This document shows, in pieces, positions 24,191 to 35,120 of a DNA stretch of 64,000 bases. The notes under the pieces are model-generated. The model saw only the letters and a list, made by a program, of their open reading frames with translations, made no database searches and had not been told where the DNA came from. Every line of letters starts with the position of its first letter. Within the stretch, counting starts at the first letter, position 1. The translations under genes and the position numbers were made by a program. Origin of the DNA: Turritopsis dohrnii (taxonomy: Eukaryota > Cnidaria > Hydrozoa > Anthoathecata > Oceaniidae); assembly GCA_027922465.2 (NCBI GenBank), contig BQMF02000269.1, positions 248,001 to 312,000 on the forward strand, given 5' to 3'.

Positions 24191-24842
24191 ATTCACACTG
24201 TTATAGTGTATCATGCAAAAAAATATTCAATTTGATATTGAAGAAGGAAAAAAATATCGTATGAAAAATCAAAATGATTTGATTCGCTTTCGATAAGATC
24301 AAAAGTATCGACTGTCTGGATCCATTGTCTAGGAATTTTCTGGATATTTTCTTTGTACGTGCGCATGTGAATGAATGGGGTGTTTGGTGAACGGAGCGAA
24401 TATCGAATATTGTATCAGGCCATAGAGTAGAAATAGTTTATTTTTAGACTCTCCATATTTGGCATGTCTGAATCATTATCGTATCCAATATTAAATAGTG
24501 TATCATGGCCTTAACAACTTTTATTACTTCAGCATTTGACATTTCTTGCGTATGAACCTGTATTTCTTATTTATAAAAGGTTGTATACAACATTTATGAA
24601 CAAATTACACATCGTGTGTATTAATGACGTTCAATAAACATGTTTTCTTTCTTTAATATACATCATCTTTTTTGTATAATTCTTTTGTTGTTTTTTTGAC
24701 GTCTATACCTTTTCTTTTATCTTCATATTCGTCTCCCTCCTACATCTTGTTTTTTAAATGCTTGGCAAAGATTTTTTAAACGATTCATGATGGAGGGTGT
24801 TTAAATATCAGAATAATTATCTAAGTTCATTTAACTCAAACG
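24191..24842. other. AT-rich stretch before the first hAT-like pseudogene
   Basis: No coding region recognised. It may include the left end of the hAT-like element whose transposase starts at 24868, but I could not identify a terminal repeat. Confidence 0.5.
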
Positions 24843-24867
24843 TTGAACTATCGCACAAAGAAGTCAC

Positions 24868-27362
24868 ATGTTGTCTACAGCATTTCCAAAGTTAAAAACT
24901 ATCCAAAAATGGAAAAGCGATTTCACTTGGTTAAATATGTCTCCCTCAGATGGTATGAGGTGCAAGCTTTGCGTGAAATGGGAGAAGAATATAGAATCGT
25001 CCAAAAATTACTTGAACGCATTCATAAAGAGTTCTAAGAATTACAGAAGATCTGCTGTGGCTGAGCACCAGCAGACATCACAACACGAAAAAAGCAAAGA
25101 GCTTGAAGAAAAAGAAAGATGTGAAGCATCTGGATCGGCTTACAGAAAAAGTGTGACTCAGGTAAAAAAAGTTCAAAAAAATCGACCAATACAATGTTTA
25201 TACGTCTCATAACTTTACATGCTGCTAAAAAACTTGATTCATCTATCTTAGCTCAATCAAATTTTTCTTTACAGCAATACGAAAGAAACTCTTTATAAAC
25301 AGGACTTGTCTGTTGTGTTCCGAATTGCTGTAGCCAAATTCCTTTTAGATAAATAAATATAACGGATAGTGATACCGACATAACTATTTATTATATATAC
25401 TTTAGAAAGCTCCGGCTGATGCACCAATTGTCAAAGGCTTGAAAAAGATGTCAGACACTGAAAGGGATGGACTTTGCAAACTTTTTCAAATCGCTTATTT
25501 GAACGCATATAAAGGAAGGCCATATGTTGATTTCACTGACTAGGTAGAGTGGGCTGAATTAAACGGAGTTAAATTCAGCGTGACTGCGTACAAAAATCGT
25601 ACACAGTGTACCGAATTTGTTAATTTTATCAGCTCTACGATATTTGAAGAAGACGTTGAGAAAAAGCTGAAAAATGCGAACTTCGTTCCAGTTTTTTGTG
25701 ATGGAAGCACCGATTCTGCTGTTATTGAAAAACAATGTGTCTACCTTATGTTTATCGAGCCTATTGAATTTGAACCTACACTTTCATTCATCGCATTTAC
25801 AGATCTAGATGTTCCTAGATGTTCCTGATGGTGCCAGTGTCAATAGTGGTATCAAAACAGGACTTGCAACCAAATTTCGAGGAGATGGTTTAGAGTGGCT
25901 TGTATTTGTCTGGTGCTTGTCACATAGACTAGAACTAGCCTTGAAAGATAGTCTTGATGATGTTTTTGGTCCTGTTAAGAAAAGCTTAACGAATCTCTTT
26001 TATCTTTATGAAAAATCATCAAAAAAGCTAAGAGAATTACGTAAATTGCACAAAGTATTAAAAGAAATGTACGAGTTTGACGATAATCGTGTCAAACCAG
26101 TGAAAGCAACGGGTACCCGCTGGATCGTTCATGTACTGCGTAGTATGTCTGGATTGATCGATAAGTTCAGGCTTTACTTGCAACACTTTGAGAATGTGAT
26201 TGCAGACACCTGAAAGCAGACCGATAAAGCAACAATGGAAGGAAAAAGGAGATTGCTAACTGACGCCAACGTTTTGCTACGCTGTGGTCTGTTTGTTGAC
26301 CTCTTAAATCCTGCCTTGAAGTTTAGTCTAATTTCTCAAAAGGAAAATTTCGGGATAATCGAATTGGTAGACGAGTTAGATGATATGTTTTTGACCTATT
26401 CATTAATGAAGCGGCGTTTTGAGAGAAAACCTGAAACTATTTTCAACTTGCCCAACTTGCAAAAAGTCATGTCTAATGTGAAGGAAGAAAAAGATGAAAA
26501 TGGAAACACCGTCTTTAAGTACCAAGACATAACACTTGCGTACTTTGAACGAGAAAAGGAAAGCATCAGACGAAACACCACAAAGTATATCGACTTGATT
26601 CTCGAGGCTCTCAAAGAAAGATTTAGTGCTTTGTCAGATGAAAATGATCATGGAGAAGACGTCACTGGTACACCCATTGCTGGTGATGCCATTCTTTATG
26701 ACATTAGTTGTGTGGTAGATTCTCGTAAATGGATCCTTCCAGAAAAAATGAATCTCAACGTAGAAACGATTGACTTCATGCTGGAGAAAAATATCGAAAG
26801 TTTATCAAATGTTTTCGATCACTTTTCAAAGATTCTTAAAAAGATATCACCGAAGATCACGATTGAAACTCTCACTGACGAGTACACCAACCTTGTCACG
26901 TATGTTATGAAGCATTATAACCATTTAATCTACTATCCGCTTAAGATGTGGAAGATGCTCAATCCTTGTAAAAACGAGCGTGGATAGAATGGTGTTTTCT
27001 TTATTGCAGAGCTTTGCTTTTGCGCACCTTCCTCCAATGCGTCTCTCGAAAGATTATTCAGTCAAAAGAGAATTGTGAAAACTGATTGGAGAAATTGTCT
27101 CTTAGAACGCAATTTGACATCCCTTCTGCGAATTAAAGTAGCTGGTCCAACATTGAAAGTTTTTATTGATAATTATTGTGAAAAAGCAGTTTCTAATTGG
27201 TACAATGATAAAGATCGCAGAATGAATCAAAAACCCCGAAAGAAATATCGCAAACGAAAATCCAATAAACCACCAAGAAAGGAGTTGCAGTTGCCATCAT
27301 TATTCGAAACAAGTAGCGAAAGCGAACTGGAGGAAGAAAATGAAGAAGTAACCATTCTGTAG
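24868..27362 (+). pseudogene. hAT-like transposase (ZNF862-like), broken
   Basis: The translation follows the hAT-derived ZNF862-like family. Exon 1 (24868 to about 25161) has a zinc-finger-like start (MRCKLCVKW ... SAVAEHQQTSQH) and a GTAAAA donor; the intron runs to an acceptor at about 25404. After this come FCDGSTDSAV, then DGASVNSG, WCLSHRLELALKD, LYEKSSKKLRELRKLHK and ATGTRWIVH (RNase-H-like core), and finally SSNASLERLFSQKRIV and LLRIKV (hATC dimerisation region). Breaks are TAG at 25541-25543, TGA at 26212-26214, TAG at 26985-26987, and a frameshift near 25815 where a 10-base tandem duplication (TAGATGTTCC twice) sits at a deletion of some 35-40 codons. It is dead as a transposase. 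The C-terminus is basic, then acidic. Confidence 0.88.
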
Positions 27363-27885
27363 TATAACATTTTATTTTTAAAAAGAGAACCTTTCTTTAT
27401 AATTATTTTTTCTTTCCTTTATCCATTTTGAAAAGTAGCATTAACTCAACTAAACTGAATTTTACCAAGGCAAAGATGTGAGTGATTGGCCTCTTATCTG
27501 ACATCTTCTTCTCTGCAATTCCAATATTTGTGAGAAATGTAAATGCTTTACAATAAGCCTTACCATGTAAACATGACGCTCTTGATAGTAAATGCTTTTT
27601 AGTGTAAAAAGAAATATTATTACTAGCTTTTTCAGCCAATCTAGGGCCTTCTTAAATGCAAAAATTTTCGTAGAGGGCAGGCTTAAACCCCCCCCCCCAG
27701 ACCCCCAGCTCAATATTTTGCTCGCTACGCTCGCAAAATCACCGGCCAACTTAAATTTCCTTATTTGCAACACTAAATGTAGTAAAAATGAACGTTCACG
27801 CTTATCATCTGCAATTGCTGCTGATATTGGAATGACTTTTTCCACTTGTCCCATCGTTGGGCAACAGCGTTCTGATTTCTGTTAT
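27363..27885. other. Probable right flank of the hAT-like element
   Basis: Noncoding. It contains a run of about 12 C followed by AGACCCCC and GCTCGCTACGCTCGC (about 27690-27735), a sequence style often seen in the subterminal parts of old DNA transposons. Reading frames here look fortuitous. Confidence 0.45.
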
Positions 27886-28000
27886 ATAATAATTTATTTC
27901 AGAAGTATTTTCTTATAAAAAATTTCCTTATCAACAGCTCGTACAACTTGTGTTAAGCCAGAAGCAGATTCGAAGTTACAACCTCTAGTGTGCAGGTGGA
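27886..28000. repeat. Dispersed repeat (copies near 2.2, 14.3, 27.9 and 40.5 kb)
   Basis: Shares TTTATTTCAGAAGTATTTTC, then AATTTCCTTATCAACAGCTC, then GTACAACTTGTGTT and CAGAAGCAGATTCGAAGTTA with 40470-40582; a more diverged copy is at 2207-2285 (and 14271-14349). On the minus strand at 40.5 kb it is the 3' end of a coding segment, so it is likely the 3' part of an unidentified repeated gene or element. Confidence 0.8.
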
Positions 28001-28388
28001 GGTAAAACAATATGTATGAAAAAACTGAAAAAACCAACAATATGATGCATGGAAAAAAATACAATATCAATGAAAACAATGAAAAAAGAAATGAAAAAAA
28101 ATGGAAAAAAAAGACAAATAATTTATAAAATCAAATTAAATATGAAATTAAATAAATTAAAAACAGTATTAAAAAACATTCGCGTGGCCGATGGTTGCCA
28201 TTGCCATTCGGCTGCCGTAGAAGTTGTCCATCTTTTTCCGCATGGTGCATGAGGGTTACTTTTTGAAAAATGGTAGATAAGAAACATCAGAAAAAGGGAG
28301 AGTACAATGCATTCATCAACAAAATCAGAGAAAAAAGAAATAATACTAAGACTTAAGACGGTCTAAAGAAATACGAATCATTTGATAT
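28001..28388. other. AT-rich, purine-rich stretch
   Basis: GAAAAAA-rich low-complexity sequence. At 28183-28210 the run GTGGCCGATGGTTGCCATTG resembles inverted runs at 40130-40153 and 40272-40290, linking it to the same repeat family. Confidence 0.5.
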
Positions 28389-30556
28389 TTGATATTTGAT
28401 AAACACGCACCCATCATAAACAAGCGTACAAAAAGCAAGCCAAGTGAATGGATCACGGACAATATCAAAACGTCAATGAATGAAAGAGATCGACTTTTAC
28501 GGAAAGCAAGAAAATCCAACAAAGCTGGTGATTGGGAAAATTATCGTAAATCAAGAAATCAGTGCAATATCATGACAAGAAAATCTAAAGCTACTTCTAT
28601 TATTATTAATGATAATACTCACAACCCAAGGTCTTTCTGGAAAGTAGTCAAAAAGATTTTTCCAACTAAGAGTAAAAGTCAGAAAGATATTTTGCATGGA
28701 AAAACATCCAACAGTAGCAGAGCGCAAAATTTCAGACTTAACTTTTCCTCGGTAGTGTCAAATCTCAAGAAAGTTTTCATTCAAACTAAAAGATTGTATA
28801 TGGCAACCTCCTCCATCTGTTTTCAAACGAAGACAAGAAGTTTTCAAATTCAAGTATATATCGATCTTGTTCATTAAAAAGTTCCTCAAACAGCTTAAAA
28901 AGAGAAAAGCAACTGGTGTTGACGAACTACCAGCTAGATTGTTAAGAGACTGCGCAGACGAAATCGCAACTTCGTTACACTACATCGTGAATTGTTCACT
29001 CTCAACAAACACTGTTCCAGCGACTTGGAAAATCGGCAAGATTGTACCAGTCTACAAAACAGGTGACACATCAAACGTTGAGAATTATAGACCAATCTCC
29101 GTATTGCCAATATTATCCAAAGTGTTAGAGAAGGTGGTCCACTCACAGGTGATGGAATTCTTTGAAAATAACAATCTTTTGAACAAATTCCAGTTTGGGT
29201 ATCGAAGAAACCGCAGTACTGATATCGCGACAACCTTGTTTGTAGATGAGATACGAAGCACTGGTAACGAGGGAAAACTGACTGGTGCTTTATTCTTAGA
29301 TTTAAGAAAAGCCTTTGACACTATCAGCCACGGGCTAATTTTGAAAAAGCTTGAATCGTACGGTATCACCGTAAATGCTTTAGACTGGTTCACTGATTAT
29401 CTATTTTTCAGAAAACAGATCGTGACAATCGGAAACGAAAAATCGTCATCATTCGAGCTTTTGAGTGGGGTCCCTCAGGGATCAATATTAGGACCGTTAC
29501 TCTTTATAATATTCTTCAATGACTTTCCAGAAAAATTACAGTGGTCTAAATGTATTCAGTATGCACACGATACCGTCTTTTACCTCTCCAACAGTAATGC
29601 GGAGGAGATTGAATCTGTTCTAAATCGTGAAATGAAAAACATTTTAACTTATTGTCGTGAAAACGAACTTATTCTAAATTTGAAGCATGAAAAGACGGAA
29701 ACAATGCTGTTTGGGACAGGCAAACGTTTAGCGAAGAAGAAAAACTTAAAACTGCAAATTAATGAGGAGCCGATCAATCATACTGACTCTTACTGCTATC
29801 TTGGAAATGAGCTAGACCCCACTTTGAATCTAAACAACAACTTTGAAAAATCGTATAAAAAGGCCAGTGGTCGTGTCAATTTGTTACGAAAAATGAGACC
29901 TTATTTGAACATTGATGCTGCACACAAAATTTACGAGATGGTGATAGTTCCAATTATATTGTATAGCACGTTTCTGCATGCACAATCTACATTGACACAA
30001 CAACGAAAATTGTCTTCGTTAGAAAAAAGGGCAAAAGATATAATTGGTGGAAACAGAAAATACGTAGCATTGAAGGAAGGAAGAAAGAAGATGAGAATCT
30101 CCAAAATGGTAAAACGATGTTTAAATGGAGATGTCTGTAGTAACTTCGAAAACTACTTTGAAGTAAACTCACATGAAAAGAACACTAGGAATAGAAATAA
30201 ATTTTTAAAGCTCCCAGAAGTAAAGTTAGAATTTGCTAGGAAATCCTTTAAGTTTCAGGGAGCAAAAATCTACAACGAGTTGCCTCTGTTTATACGAAAT
30301 TCTGAGAATTTTAACCTTATAAATAATTTTTTTAATTAGGATTTTAACCAATAGGAATAAATTATTTTTTATTTTTTTTTTTTATTTTTATTTTTTATTT
30401 TCTTGTCATATTTGTAATATTTACCATAAACAGGTCACACGTTGATAACAGCAATTAAGTTTGTTGAAGTGTTTATATGTATATATTTCTATTGTGGATA
30501 TGTACATATATATACCTGTATAAATATTGCTTAAATAAATAAATAAATAAATAAAT
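28389..30556 (+). pseudogene. CR1-like LINE A, 5'-truncated, RT catalytic box mutated
   Basis: The remnant starts in the linker after the endonuclease (FDKHAPIINKRTKSKPSEWI). After a frameshift near 28780-28860 it continues as an open RT frame to 30339. RT signatures in order are KKRKATGVDELPARLLRDCA, NYRPISVLPILSKVLEK, FQFGYRRNRSTD, GALFLDLRKAFDTISH, SGVPQGSILGPLLF, then YAHDT at 29560-29574 where YADDT is expected, then LILNLKHEKTE and YLGNELDP. The change of the first catalytic aspartate to histidine would abolish polymerisation. The C-terminal region is shared with the other LINEs in the window. The 3' end has GATAACA, CCTGTATAAATATT and an (AAAT)n tail ending at 30556, immediately before the alpha-kinase-like gene. 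Confidence 0.92.
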
Positions 30557-31200
30557 TTGATTACCTAACAGTACAGAGACTTTCCAGAAATGTGGAAGGA
30601 AAAGTTCAAAAATACTCAAGGATAGTACCATTGACAATGGTAAGGTTTGATGGTCAGGAGCTTACATTAGATAACATCAAGAGAGCTTGTGAAGAGCACT
30701 TTGACATAAAACAAGGCGAAGCTTGTGATATATTAGCTGGGGAAAAAGGGCCATCTTATAGTGATATATCCCAAATCAAGAAATTCAATCCTTTGCACAT
30801 CCGTTTTATTGATAGAAAGGAACAACATCATCACTATCACCTTGGCAACAATAGCACAGCAGAGTCAGATAGCAAAAAAGGTTCATGTCCTCCGTCAAAA
30901 GTGAGCAGGTTTTTATCATCATCATTTCCTGGAAAAAGATTAGCCCCAGAAGAAGAAGTACTACCTAATGTTACTTCTCACTTAGGGGCATCAGTTCCTT
31001 CATCAAAGTACCTTAAAATTGGGAAAATCGAGAGTTCTTTATCCCAACGCAAATGTGGCTACAACCTTTTGAAGCAAAGTTTTCCATCGATACCGAAGCA
31101 TTCGCCACTGGGGCATTCCGAGTTGTATATCGAGCAGCAGGTCTTGACAAACTTTTTGGAAATTATGTGATTAAATTGTTTCGAACTGATCAAGGCTTGA

Positions 31201-31285
31201 AAAATTACGTGCACGCTCGTGTCCGTGTACGTACCGTGCACGCAAAAGATACAACACGTTCACGAAAAATCGTGCACGTTAAAAA
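31201..31285. repeat. hAT left subterminal motif cluster
   Basis: Contains repeated CGTGCACG, CGTGTACG and GTTCACG words within 85 bases. The right end (35125-35260) contains a matching cluster (CGTACACG, CGTGTACG, CGTGCACG). Such repeats commonly serve as transposase binding sites. Confidence 0.75.
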
Positions 31286-31621
31286 ATTGTTGTTGCTCAC
31301 AGAAACAGCAAACCACAAAATATACCGAACAGACATCGTGAGATATTTTCAGAAATCGTGAATATTATTATACTGATTTTTGTCTCTTTAATATTTTCTA
31401 TAATAATGAAACTTTTGCAGGTGACATCTTCCGAGTATCAAAATTAAATTTAATACCTGGTTTTCACAACGGATCAATTAAACACATTAATGTACTAAGA
31501 AGAATGTAGTTCCATATGGAAACCATCTACTTTTTAATCTGATCTGTTTATTTTCGAACATAAACTCTCATGGGGAAACTGACAGAACTTTGCAGTTCAA
31601 CTTTACGGTTCTGTACTTCAT

Positions 31622-34524
31622 ATGGTGAAGATGTCAAAACAAGAAACCGTATCTGTTTCTACTTTTAACAAATGGCCTTTTGCCAACGATTTTGACATGG
31701 AAACGGAAAACGGCAAGGTTATTTCAGCCTTATGCAAATTTTGTTCCTCAGTTGAGTATAATGAGCTTATGCGAGAAGCGAGGTATCGTAACCTCAAAGG
31801 AAGTGTATTAAAATCCATAACTTACTATCGAGATAAAGTTTATTATATACATCGCGGATCATTCTCTCGACATGTTGGGACGAGTTCATCGCTTCACAAC
31901 TGGTGTAAAGAAGAAATCACTGGAGTTACACCTACCGCAGCTAATACTGAAGAAGATTTATCAAGTAGTGCTACGAAACAGCAGCAAGTAGATGATGTGA
32001 TTATTAGTAGTTCCAAGGGGTATTATCGCATTCTATTTCGAACTATGCTGATGATGCTGGAGGAAGAGTTGGCATTCACCAAATTTGCAAGTCTCGTGAG
32101 CTTGCAGAAAGAAAGTGGCGTACGGATGTCAGCATGGGACAAACTTAATTCTCACACAGCAACAGAATTAGCTGCAATATTATGTGATGTTATATCATCA
32201 GAGATTAAAAACCAATGTAGTGCAAGCAAATTTGTTTCAGTTTCTGGAGATGCAAGTGAAGCCAGGAAGACCTCAGAAGCGAAAGAATTAGTGTACTTAA
32301 AGCTATTAGCGAATGGGTGGAAAGGGTGCATACCCGTTACTTTTTTGTTGAAATGCCAGCGTTTGAAGGATTTTGGTGGAGGGTCAGGTGAAGGAACTTT
32401 TAATGCAATGATTGATGCCTTAGAAACATACTTTGAAGAAGATGCGTATATGAAAAAAGTAATTTGTTTAGTTGCAGATGGGGCGTCAGTTAACTTCGGC
32501 GAAAATTCAGGCGCTCTTACTCGCATCGTTGAGCTAGCTGGTTGGGATGTGCCGAAAGTCCACTGCTTGAACCATCGACTAGAGCTTGCGATGAAGGACA
32601 GTTACATGGCAAATGACTCTTTTGAACAAATTAAAAGCCATTTAGATACCCTATTTCGTCTGTTCAAGTATAGTGGGAAGTGTTGGTCTCTCTATCAGTT
32701 ACTTGCATATAAACTGAATCTCATTGCTTTACGATTCACCAAGGTGGGAGGTACCCGGTTTCAGGCACACAGTCTCGCTGCTTTGAAAAATTTCTTTCGA
32801 AACTTTGTTTGTACACTTTTATTTGGTGAAAATGTGGAAGAGCACGGTTCCGGACGTAATTCAGTAGTTACAAAGGAAATGTACAACAAAATTGTGGGCT
32901 TTCGCAAGAAGTGGCTTAAATTTGAGTTTATTTTATTGGCAGGACTGTATTTGAAAGTGTTGAACCAAACCAGTCATCTATGTTACACTATGGAGTCGGA
33001 TTCCGTCCTGATCTACCAGCTACGTAGCGTTATACGTAACACAATAGATAGCCTGAATGATATTAAGGATGATGGCGACGATGACGATGACAACTTGAAA
33101 GAAGTGCTTCCGGAGAATATCAAAGTATTGTCAGAAACAGCAGATTCAGCAAATTTTCTAGATGCCAACACTATGTTAATTAAAGCAGAGGCAACGAATG
33201 TTTCTACAAATCGCTTAAAGCTACTAAACAAGATGCCCGATGAACAGCGTCAAGAAGCAGAAAAAAATGTTGTTACGATTAAGGAAACATTTAAGTTAAA
33301 CTGCGTCAGGCAAGGCAAACAGAAGTTTGCCAACGTTAAATCAACTCTTGTTCCTACCATCATCGAAAACATAAAGCGATTTGAATCACTATTAGGTAGT
33401 GACAACATTTTTGATGCATTTGGTATGTTTGATCTAGCAATGTGGGCAGATGGTGAAGATTCGGACCAATTGAAAGAGCGGGACAATAGATATATAGATA
33501 TCTTAACAGAAAGATTCAAGGCCCCCTTGGAAATTAATGATTTCAATGCAAAACTTGCGAAAAAGGAATGGCAGAAGGTATTATTATCTACACTAATAGC
33601 TACACATTTTTTCCCTTGTCATACATTATTCTTACTGATTGTTTTTGATTGAAATCATTTTGTTTTGTTTTTATTTAAGGATGTAGTTACAAACTCTGTG
33701 CACCACAAATGTACTTTCTTTTTATTTTATAACATTAGGTAAAACCCATAGTGAAACGTAAGTACCTTCACTTGAAAGAACATCATCAAATGTTGTGGTG
33801 CCGATTTCTGTCACAACAAAGAGATTTGTATCCACACGTATCAATGCTTCTTGAAATCCTTCTGGTGTTTCTTGCAAGTTCGTCGGTAGTAGAAGGTGGT
33901 TTTTCGACATTAAGACGAGTTCTCAGGGAGAACAGATTGTCAATAAAGAATGATCGTTTGAATCAATCTCTGATAGTTAAATGCAACATGCCAATACTTC
34001 GAAAGTTGATACAAAATTGCGACGATTCGATAATTGAAAAAGCTGTGGAAATCTATTTGGTACGAAAGAAGTGGAGGTGGGGAGTGCATAAACCGCAGAG
34101 AGAAAACAATGAAAAGGTATATTTTACCCAACTTAATGAAATACCTTATCGGACAAAACAATGTCGGACAAAAGTGACGAAATTTTCCATGGGTGACGAA
34201 AATTTTGTCCGACGAATAATTTTGTCCGACGAAAAATTTGTCTGACGAAAAATTTTGTTGAAAGATTTGTTGTCTTTAAAGTTAATACTTATTAATGCTT
34301 ATTCAGTGCTTGAATTATATATTTTTCAGGTAAAGGATTTGACATCGATTTATGGTAAGGCACCTCCTCGCAAGCGAGCCCGATTTTATGACGAGGATAG
34401 CAATGAAGATGAAATAGAAGAGGAAAGCGACAGCGACAGCGAGTTTGAGCACAGAGATAGCGAAGCAGAACAGGAAAGGGAAGCTGAAGGACTGGAGATT
34501 TCTTCTGGCAGTGATGACGATTAA
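31622..34524 (+). CDS. hAT-like transposase, three exons, 842 aa
   Basis: Exons are 31622-33577, 33739-34116 and 34329/34330-34524. The donors GTATTA and GTATAT and the acceptors ATTAG and TTCAG join in frame (KEWQK|VKPIV and NNEK|VKDLT), giving about 842 residues. Visible parts: a Cys/His zinc-finger-like N-terminus (C38, C41, H84, H92); an RNase-H-like core with SGDAS (D210), LVADGASVNFG (D286), VHCLNHRLELAMKDS and GGTRFQAHS; a hATC dimerisation region SSSVVEGGFSTLRRVLRENR; and a C-terminal tail that is basic (PPRKRARF), then strongly acidic and serine-rich. No stop or frameshift interrupts it. It belongs with the 24.9-kb pseudogene in a broad DGASVN-type hAT group, but they are not close copies. 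Start choice: ATGGTGAAG, with an alternative ATG three codons later. Confidence 0.88.
34148..34258. repeat. Palindrome-rich MITE-like insert in intron 2 of the hAT gene
   Basis: Multiple TCGGACAAAA words face TTTTGTCCGACGAA words within about 110 bases, forming nested imperfect inverted repeats. The core TCGGAC/GTCCGA is the motif repeated at the ends of the Tigger element at 41.9-44.4 kb, so this may be a decayed MITE of that group. Confidence 0.6.
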
Positions 34525-35120
34525 AATTTGACTGTTATTTGATTGTTGTTTTGTTCATTATGTTTCAATTTTCATTATTTTACATACGTCGAAAAAGATG
34601 ATCTTTTTCTTTGTGAAAGTTTTTCATATAGGTTTCCGGTAGTGTTTACACGACTTTTTAGTTCTTAACATTTTTTTCTACCGTTGATTTCAATTCCCAA
34701 AATATCTTTTGTATCACCACCGATCGCATGAATTTTTAACATTGCAGCATGCAGCTAACATTCCAATGTATCCTGTTCGAACTTTTTTTTCACTCCACAA
34801 GAACAAATAAATAAAGGAAAATAAATGAATAAAGATGTTGCAGTTTTTAAAGCATGGAATGTTTTTCTTCTGTTTTTCTATTTTTAAATTTTCAACATAG
34901 TCTTAATTCATTCATCATTTATTCATGAGGTTTTGTTAGCATGTAGACAGATTAAATACCTGTCTTTCAAGCACATGTTGTGTCCCATTGATAAGAAAGT
35001 AGTATGGTGGTATAAGTAACATCTTTTTGTTGTCTGTAATGTAATTGTCCCGCCTATAAGTGCTTTCGACAGACTTAATTTTCCTTACACCATCGGTATC
35101 GGCGTACATATTACGTAAAT
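34525..35120. other. 3' flank of the hAT gene
   Basis: AT-rich, noncoding; AATAAATAAA-type sequence near 34806-34830 could serve as polyadenylation signal. Nothing else recognised before the right subterminal repeats. Confidence 0.5.

Noticed and set aside
27462..27854. Minus-strand frame of 130 codons with RERSF, at first sight like a hATC CERSFS motif
   Set aside because: The surrounding hAT motifs are absent and it spans the poly-C and CGCTACGCTCGC flank; better explained as chance.
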